A stretch of DNA of 47,448 nt from Prolixibacteraceae bacterium (lineage in GTDB: Bacteria; Bacteroidota; Bacteroidia; Bacteroidales; Prolixibacteraceae), in the NCBI GenBank assembly GCA_029975525.1, contig JARKOX010000175.1, positions 1 through 47,448 of the forward strand. The letters run 5' to 3'. Made by a program: the position numbers and the translations under genes. Below the pieces are notes generated by a model that saw only the letters and a list, made by a program, of their open reading frames with translations, had not been told where the DNA came from and made no database searches. Below are positions 42,136-47,448 of this stretch, piece by piece (position 1 is the first letter of the stretch; every line of letters starts with the position of its first letter).

Positions 42136-45075
42136 TCATCGGGCTCCTTCGCGGATGCAGTCGTAAATGGCCTGCTGTATGGCGAAGCGGGTATTGAGGC
42201 TGAAAATCTTGTTGTTAGCCCGTGTTGGATAGACCCGGTTGGAGAAAAAAATGAACAACAGCTGGTTGTCGGGATCGGCCCACACAAAGGTGCCCGTGTA
42301 ACCGCTGTGCCCGTAACTGCTGGGGCTGACCTCCCGGGCGGGGTAGGAGCGTCCCGGCGCCGCCTGCCGGTTGTTAATCAGCGGCTTGTCGAAGCCCAAT
42401 CCGCGGCGGTTCATGCTTCCGGGAAACTGCGTGCGGGTAAATTCCCGGATCGTTTTTTCGGAAATGTAACGTTCGCCGCCGTAAAAACCTTTCTGCAGGT
42501 ACATCTGGAAAATTTTGGCCAGGTCGTTGATCGAGCCGAACAAGCCGGCATTGCCGGAAACCCCGCCCAGCAGGGCAGCCGTTTCATCGTGGACAAAGCC
42601 GCGCAGAAGCTCCATCCGCAGGTAATCGTCCTCCTCGGTCGGAACAAGCCGATCGGGCGGAAAGTGTTTGTAGGCATTGTAAGTAACGGTTGTGGCACCC
42701 AGTGGCCGGAAAAAGTTGGTCTTCAGGTACGCTTCGAAAGGCATGTGGGTGAGGCTTTCGATAATTGGAGGAAAAACGAGGAATCCCAGGCAGGAATACT
42801 CATATTTTTTCCTTGGAAGAAGGGGGGAATTTTTGATCTCGTCCAAAATGGAACGGAGATGTTTTTCATCCATGTACAACGCTTCTGAAATTCGGATGGC
42901 CTGTTCCGAAGGAGGATCGGTTTTGAATACCTGTTTTTGGAGTTCGTCATCTTTTGCCAGGATTGATTTCCAGGCCACGCCCGGTTTGAGTCGGGCCTGG
43001 TGGGTCAGTACGTCGCGGATGAGGATATCCTGTTTGTTCGTGTTGACGAAGTCGGGATAATAAAAGCTCATTTTCCGGTTCAGGTCAAACTTTCCGGCAT
43101 CCACCAGTTTCATCAGTGCAGGAAGCGGACCGACCACTTTGGTTACGGAGGCCCAGTCGTAAATCATGTCGGGCTTCAGCTCCTCTTTTTGGTCGAAAGT
43201 GGGATGTCCGTAACAGCCGTGAAAGATAACTTTCCCCTCTTTGGCAATCAGCACCTGGCAACCGGGATAAGCCGATGAGTCGAGGCCTTGCCGGGCCAGC
43301 GAATCAATTTTTCGGGTAAGGGTTGCGGATGAAATTCCAACCTCTTCGGGGAGGGTATATTTCAGCCGGCCATTTTTTTTTACGTCGACTCCCTGGCCGG
43401 CTTTAAAACGGTTGTCGATTGTAACCGGCAGCCTGCCCGAAGCTGGTACTGCTCCAAAAATCATCTGGGCGGCCAGCTCTTGTGCCAGGCGGGTGTCGTG
43501 GTAGGCTACGGCCAATGCTGCCGAGTTTTCAATGCGGTTAAAATATTTGAGTGCATAGGCATTTCCGAAGAAGAGGGTGATCACCCTTTGGGGACCGCAA
43601 AGCTTTTCAATCATTTTTAGCTGAGCATTTCCTGCGCCATATTTGCTGCCCGGATAGGTACGCAGATGGTGGACACCGGCGATGATCAGGTTGTAGTTTT
43701 CCAGCTTTCGGAGCAGTGCCGCAATTTCACTGTCGGAAGCCTCTTTTCCCAGGTTAAAATGGTCCATGTCGGTGTATCGTTCCAGCATTTGCTGAAAGGG
43801 GGTTGTTTCGGTTTCGCCCAGGCTCAGTGTGGCGATCTTCAGGGTGTCGAGCCGTTGCAGAGGAAGTAGCTGGTTGTTGGACAATACGGTCAGACTGGCT
43901 TCTGTCAGCCTGCGGATGGTTAGTTCGGTTTGCGGGTCATTCATCCGGTTGGTGAGGTTTCCCAGCGCAACCGGATGGTAATCGTTGAGTTTCAGCCAGC
44001 GTTTCAGCGCCAGCATTTTCCGGCATTTTTGGTTGATTTCATCCAGCGTCAGTTTTTTTTCATCGATTGCTGTGCGGATGGCTTTTATGGCCAGCGGGAC
44101 GTTTGGGACAAATTCCAGCAGGTCGTTGCCGGCAATCAGCGCCTGCACTTCGGCTTTCCCGGCCGGGAGGGTCACGCCTTTCATATTCATGGCGTCGGTA
44201 ACAACCAGCCCTTCAAATTTCAGCTTCTCGCGCAGTTGTGTTTTGATCAGTTTCTCGGAGAGGGAAGCGGGGCGGTTTTCGGTGTCGTAGGCCGGAATAT
44301 GCAGGTGGGCGGTCATGATGCCGGCGATGCCGCTTTGGGCCAGTCTCCGGAACGGGTAAAATTCAACTGAGTCAATTCGGGCTCTGTTGTGTTCCAGAAC
44401 CGGCAAGGTTTTGTGCGAGTCGGCGTGGGTGTCGCCATGTCCCGGAAAGTGTTTGGCAACCGCCGCCACCCCTTCCTCCTGCATTCCTTGGGCATAGGCG
44501 GCTGCTTTGCGGGTGACGTTTTCACGGTCCTCTCCAAACGAGCGGATGTTGATGACCGGATTCATCGGGTTGGTGTTGATGTCGGCTACCGGCGCAAAGT
44601 TGAGGTTTATGCCGGCCATTTTTAGTTGACGGGCCACTGCGCGGCCCATTTGGTAAGCCAGTGCGTCGTCCTGGATGGCGCCCACGCTTTGGTGGCTGGG
44701 GAAGGTAAGTATGCTGTCCATACGGAAGCCGGCGCCCCATTCGGCATCCATGGCAACAAGCAGGGGAAGTTGGGCTGCTTGCTGCAGGTCGTTGATCCAC
44801 GCCGCCGTTTTGACCGGTGTGCCCTGCATCACCAGAATTCCGCCCAGCCCGTAATGTTGAATTAGCTTTTTGGCCGACTGGAGGGCTTCTTCACCCTGTT
44901 GAGGCGAAACGGCAATCATCATCAGCTGCCCGATTTTTTCGTCGATGGTCATGTGTTGCAGCTGCCGGTTTACCCAGGGATCATGCTGAAAGGCTAAAAA
45001 AGCAGGCCGCTGTGAAAAGGATTGCAACAGGGTGAGGAGACTCAGTGATAACAGGGAAAATATTTTGCGAAACAT
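42136..45075 (-). CDS. Fusion of NagZ-type GH3 beta-N-acetylglucosaminidase and beta-lactamase-like serine hydrolase
   Basis: A 979-aa exported protein with a signal peptide (LLQSFSQ). Residues about 30-370 are GH3 with the NagZ motif KHFPGHGDTHADSHKTLP (208-225: His/Asp dyad of the NagZ loop) and nucleophile Asp294 in VVTDAMNMKG. Residues 390-560 are the GH3 C-terminal alpha/beta domain. Residues 575-979 are a serine hydrolase of the beta-lactamase/S12 class: Ser643-x-x-Lys646 in WASVTKVVG, then YSC at 760-762 in place of YxN, and HSGYTGT at 923-929 as the KTG equivalent. The pairing equals the separate nagZ and amiE (ybbE) genes of Bacillus. It probably releases GlcNAc and then peptide from muropeptides. 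The divergent namZ gene lies 78 nt away. Confidence 0.92.
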   Translation of the reverse strand: MFRKIFSLLSLSLLTLLQSFSQRPAFLAFQHDPWVNRQLQHMTIDEKIGQLMMIAVSPQQGEEALQSAKKLIQHYGLGGILVMQGTPVKTAAWINDLQQAAQLPLLVAMDAEWGAGFRMDSILTFPSHQSVGAIQDDALAYQMGRAVARQLKMAGINLNFAPVADINTNPMNPVINIRSFGEDRENVTRKAAAYAQGMQEEGVAAVAKHFPGHGDTHADSHKTLPVLEHNRARIDSVEFYPFRRLAQSGIAGIMTAHLHIPAYDTENRPASLSEKLIKTQLREKLKFEGLVVTDAMNMKGVTLPAGKAEVQALIAGNDLLEFVPNVPLAIKAIRTAIDEKKLTLDEINQKCRKMLALKRWLKLNDYHPVALGNLTNRMNDPQTELTIRRLTEASLTVLSNNQLLPLQRLDTLKIATLSLGETETTPFQQMLERYTDMDHFNLGKEASDSEIAALLRKLENYNLIIAGVHHLRTYPGSKYGAGNAQLKMIEKLCGPQRVITLFFGNAYALKYFNRIENSAALAVAYHDTRLAQELAAQMIFGAVPASGRLPVTIDNRFKAGQGVDVKKNGRLKYTLPEEVGISSATLTRKIDSLARQGLDSSAYPGCQVLIAKEGKVIFHGCYGHPTFDQKEELKPDMIYDWASVTKVVGPLPALMKLVDAGKFDLNRKMSFYYPDFVNTNKQDILIRDVLTHQARLKPGVAWKSILAKDDELQKQVFKTDPPSEQAIRISEALYMDEKHLRSILDEIKNSPLLPRKKYEYSCLGFLVFPPIIESLTHMPFEAYLKTNFFRPLGATTVTYNAYKHFPPDRLVPTEEDDYLRMELLRGFVHDETAALLGGVSGNAGLFGSINDLAKIFQMYLQKGFYGGERYISEKTIREFTRTQFPGSMNRRGLGFDKPLINNRQAAPGRSYPAREVSPSSYGHSGYTGTFVWADPDNQLLFIFFSNRVYPTRANNKIFSLNTRFAIQQAIYDCIREGAR

Positions 45076-45153
45076 TTTTTCTCTTTTTGAAACCGATCTA
45101 AAAATAGAAAGATTGTTTTAAAATGGTAATTTAGTTTTTCAGAAACCTAAAAT

Positions 45154-46329
45154 ATGGCTATGAAAACTTTGATATTGAACTTTCTGATTTTACTGGGTAT
45201 TTTGAGTTCAGGAACCTGTCCCGGTCAGGCTTTGGTAACCGGAGCCGAGCAGCCGCAGGAGTATCTTCCGCTGTTGAAGGGGAAACGGGTTGGGTTGGTG
45301 GTTAACCACACGGCCATGGTGAAAGAGGTGCACCTGCTCGATTTTTTGCTTGAAAGCGGAATTGAGGTGCAGAAAGTTTTTGCTCCCGAACACGGATTTC
45401 GGGGAGATGCTTCGGCCGGTGAAAAAATTGTGGATGGCGTTGATCCCAAAACCGGCATTTCAGTGGTGTCGCTTTACGGCGACATCCGGAAGCCCACGCC
45501 GGAGCTGCTGAAGGATATCGAAGTGCTGGTTTTTGACATCCAGGATGTGGGGTGCCGCTTTTACACTTTTTTGTCTACTCTGCTGCTGGTTATTGAAGCC
45601 GGCGCTGAAAATAACCTTCCGGTGGTGGTACTCGACCGTCCCAATCCCAACGGCGACTATGTTGCCGGGCCCGTGTTGAAACCCCAATTTGTTTCGTTTG
45701 TCGGGATGGTGCCAACCCCCATTGTGCACGGCTGCACCCTGGGAGAAATGGCGCTGATGATGAATGGCGAAAAGTGGCACAAAGCCCCCCGATCCTGCGA
45801 ATTGCACATCATAAAAGTGAAAAACTACAGCCACCGCGATCTTTACGAATTGCCGGTCCGGCCTTCGCCCAACCTGCCCAACCAGTTGTCGGTGCGGCTG
45901 TATCCGTCGCTCTGCTTTTTCGAAGCGACTTCGGTAAGTGTGGGCCGCGGAACGGATTTTCCCTTTCAGGTGCTGGGGGGCCTCAAACCGTTGCTGGGAC
46001 CTTTCAGTTTTGTTCCGCACGACATTCCCGGGGTAGCTGTTAATCCGCTTAACGAAGGCAAAACCTGTTATGGCGTGGACCTGCGAACCCTGAAAACAGT
46101 TCCGGAATTTACCCTGCGCTTTTTTCTCGATTTTTACAGAAAATATGACCAGGAGAAAGAGTTTCTGACCAACGAACGCTGGTTTAACCTACTGGCGGGC
46201 GACGATGCCCTGCTGGCCGGGATCCGGGCAGGAAAATCCGAAGCCGAACTGGTAAAAAGCTGGTCCGGAGAGTTGGACGCCTACAAAAAAATTAGGAAGA
46301 AGTATTTGTTGTACCCCGATTTCGAATAA
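45154..46329 (+). CDS. namZ: NamZ-type exo-beta-N-acetylmuramidase (DUF1343)
   Basis: A 391-aa exported protein of the DUF1343 family, whose Bacillus member NamZ (YbbC) removes terminal N-acetylmuramic acid from peptidoglycan fragments. It has a signal peptide (SSGTCPGQ), VGLVVNHTA, VFAPEHGFRGDASAGE, LVFDIQDVGCRFYTFLSTL, VVLDRPNPNGDYVAGPVL and VSVGRGTDFPFQV, all family signatures. ATG at 45154 is used; a second ATG at 45160 would serve equally for the signal. It is divergent from the NagZ/serine hydrolase fusion, which matches the Bacillus ybbC-ybbD-ybbE set in gene content. No murQ or transporter is in the window. Confidence 0.9.
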   Translation: MAMKTLILNFLILLGILSSGTCPGQALVTGAEQPQEYLPLLKGKRVGLVVNHTAMVKEVHLLDFLLESGIEVQKVFAPEHGFRGDASAGEKIVDGVDPKTGISVVSLYGDIRKPTPELLKDIEVLVFDIQDVGCRFYTFLSTLLLVIEAGAENNLPVVVLDRPNPNGDYVAGPVLKPQFVSFVGMVPTPIVHGCTLGEMALMMNGEKWHKAPRSCELHIIKVKNYSHRDLYELPVRPSPNLPNQLSVRLYPSLCFFEATSVSVGRGTDFPFQVLGGLKPLLGPFSFVPHDIPGVAVNPLNEGKTCYGVDLRTLKTVPEFTLRFFLDFYRKYDQEKEFLTNERWFNLLAGDDALLAGIRAGKSEAELVKSWSGELDAYKKIRKKYLLYPDFE

Positions 46330-46472
46330 AACCTGTTGAAATACGCCCCAAACCGGAAGGTGGTGTGTCCCGGGAGACACCCCGGTCTGTCAATTGTTAA
46401 TTCATCTGTGAAATAATTGATAAACCGGTAATTTGTTTGCATTTAAATGTTAAAAAATGTAAATTGAAATCC

Positions 46473-46480
46473 TAATTTTG
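46473..46480 (+). promoter_or_regulatory. Candidate -7 box (TAATTTTG) of the last gene
   Basis: TAATTTTG matches TAnnTTTG, 48 nt before the TTG start of the last gene, in an AT-rich 198-nt gap after namZ. Confidence 0.42.
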
Positions 46481-46527
46481 TAGTACTAAGTTTTTACCAT
46501 TACCGTTATTAGTTTAAAACTTCTGCC

Positions 46528-47448
46528 TTGATCAAATATTTCCACATAGTGTTGATGGGGTTGCTCATGGTATCTCTTTTCTCCTGTGAGGATGAGAGAT
46601 ATATGAATTCACCGGATGCGCAGCTTCGCTTCTCGGCAGATACGGTAATGTTTGACACCATTTTTACCACCGTGGGTTCAACCACCCAGCATTTGAAGGT
46701 TATTAATCCTTACAACGATAAGATTTTGATCCAGCGGATCCGTTTGGCAGGAGGCGACCTTTCCAATTTCAGGATGAATGTGAACGGGATACCCGGCAAT
46801 GAGATTTTTGATGTGGAGATCCCGGCACGTGACAGCATCTATATTTTTGTGGAGGTGACCATCGATCCGAACGGGCAGAGTTTACCGATGGTTGTGAAAG
46901 ACAGCATCGTGTTTACCACCAACGCCAAAATTCAGGACGTGGACCTGATCGCCTGGGGACAGGATTTTCATCTTATCCGGAATGCCGTGATCAAAACGAC
47001 GACCTGGAAAAGTGATAAACCTTATCTGGTCTACAATTACGCCTATATCGACACCTTGCAGACCCTCACGATTGAGCCTGGTGCGCGGATCTTTTTCCAC
47101 AAAGGAGCCGGTTTGTATGTGAAAGGAAATCTTCTGGTCAACGGGACGTACGAAAACCAGGTGTGGTTTCAGGCCGACCGGATGGAAGATTCGTACAAAA
47201 ATATTCCAGACCAGTGGAACGGCATACTGCTGTTTTCGGGAAGTAAAGGAAATGTTTTCAATTATGCCAATATTCGCAACGCCAACATCGGATTGCAGGT
47301 GGGCACGATCGAACACGATGGTTTTGCCTCCGTCACGCTGGCCAATACCAAGATTGAAAACATGGCCTATGCCGGAATATTTGCGCTCAAATCAAAAGTG
47401 ACGGCTTATAATTCTCTGGTCGCCAACTGCGGCTTCTATGCCGCTGCT
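46528..47448 (+). CDS. Beta-helix repeat lipoprotein, N-terminal part (cut by window edge)
   Basis: The first 307 codons of a longer gene. A TTG start at 46528 gives a proper lipoprotein signal, MIKYFHIVLMGLLMVSLFSC, with Cys20; the first ATG (46555) leaves only a short signal without a positive N terminus. The mature part has an N-terminal beta-sandwich (ADTVMFDTIFTTVGSTTQHL, VNPYNDK-like INPYNDKILIQRIRL, VEVTIDPNG), then right-handed parallel beta-helix repeats from about residue 175: LTIEPGARIFFHKGAGLYV, GNLLVNGTYENQVWFQ, WNGILLFSGSKGNVFNYANI, NANIGLQVG. Such proteins are cell-surface or outer-membrane lipoproteins of unknown role in Bacteroidota. Confidence 0.85.
   Translation, partial: MIKYFHIVLMGLLMVSLFSCEDERYMNSPDAQLRFSADTVMFDTIFTTVGSTTQHLKVINPYNDKILIQRIRLAGGDLSNFRMNVNGIPGNEIFDVEIPARDSIYIFVEVTIDPNGQSLPMVVKDSIVFTTNAKIQDVDLIAWGQDFHLIRNAVIKTTTWKSDKPYLVYNYAYIDTLQTLTIEPGARIFFHKGAGLYVKGNLLVNGTYENQVWFQADRMEDSYKNIPDQWNGILLFSGSKGNVFNYANIRNANIGLQVGTIEHDGFASVTLANTKIENMAYAGIFALKSKVTAYNSLVANCGFYAAA

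Noticed and set aside
46362-46381. Terminator after namZ (GGTGT/ACACC hairpin)
   Set aside because: The stem is short and bulged and no T-run follows on the plus strand.

Overview
The window is chromosomal DNA from a member of the Bacteroidota. The evidence is a SusC/SusD pair, the gliding and type IX secretion genes gldH, porW/sprE and porX, a RicT (PSP1) protein beside the DNA polymerase III delta' gene, -7 boxes of the Bacteroidota form TAnnTTTG upstream of several genes, and almost no Shine-Dalgarno sequences. Moderate GC in housekeeping genes plus these families suggests the Bacteroidales/Marinilabiliales side of the phylum, possibly Prolixibacteraceae; that placement is inference. No tRNA, rRNA, CRISPR array, insertion sequence or phage structural gene was found.

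Layout. 1-251: 5' part of pgk (minus). 444-5589: a plus-strand run of holB, ricT, gldH, trmB, an alkyltransferase-like gene and an mrp/apbC ATPase. 5824-11157: porW (sprE) and porX, the periplasmic lipoprotein and the response regulator of type IX secretion. 11662-18014: an AT-richer four-gene locus of SusC, SusD and two surface lipoproteins, with a promoter in front and a strong terminator behind, but no degradative enzyme. 18240-22945: fmt, a DUF6249-like membrane protein divergent from an ECF sigma factor and its small membrane partner, a glucosaminidase-LysM protein, cdd and an RluA-type pseudouridine synthase. 22988-27143: panB, an acyltransferase-like membrane protein and, divergently, dnaK behind inverted repeats. 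27361-29573 (minus): the fluoride channel crcB, a DUF190 protein and eno.

29689-37529 (plus): a PBP4-type carboxypeptidase; a 694-aa protein joining a DUF4157 (eCIS-core) metalloprotease-like domain, an OmpA-like domain and a C-terminal metzincin-like zinc motif, followed by a 144-aa unknown partner; a TM2 protein; and a four-gene envelope operon (secreted protein, YidD-like protein, two related TPR proteins ending in PGxGxxYxG-type membrane domains). 37576-41891 (minus): ettA, a stand-alone AsnC/Lrp ligand-binding domain, an NTF2-like lipoprotein, a macro-domain protein, a DUF1080 lipoprotein and a small HTH protein. 42136-46329: a NagZ-type GH3/serine hydrolase fusion divergent from a NamZ (DUF1343) protein, together a likely peptidoglycan salvage unit. 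46528 to the end: a beta-helix lipoprotein that runs off the window.

The strongest candidates for something undescribed are the two-zinc-motif DUF4157 protein with its partner (31220-33743), the three-fold repeat at the end of PorW, and the TM2/YidD/TPR envelope operon. The nagZ-amidase/namZ arrangement and the crcB-DUF190-eno linkage are readable pathway clusters.
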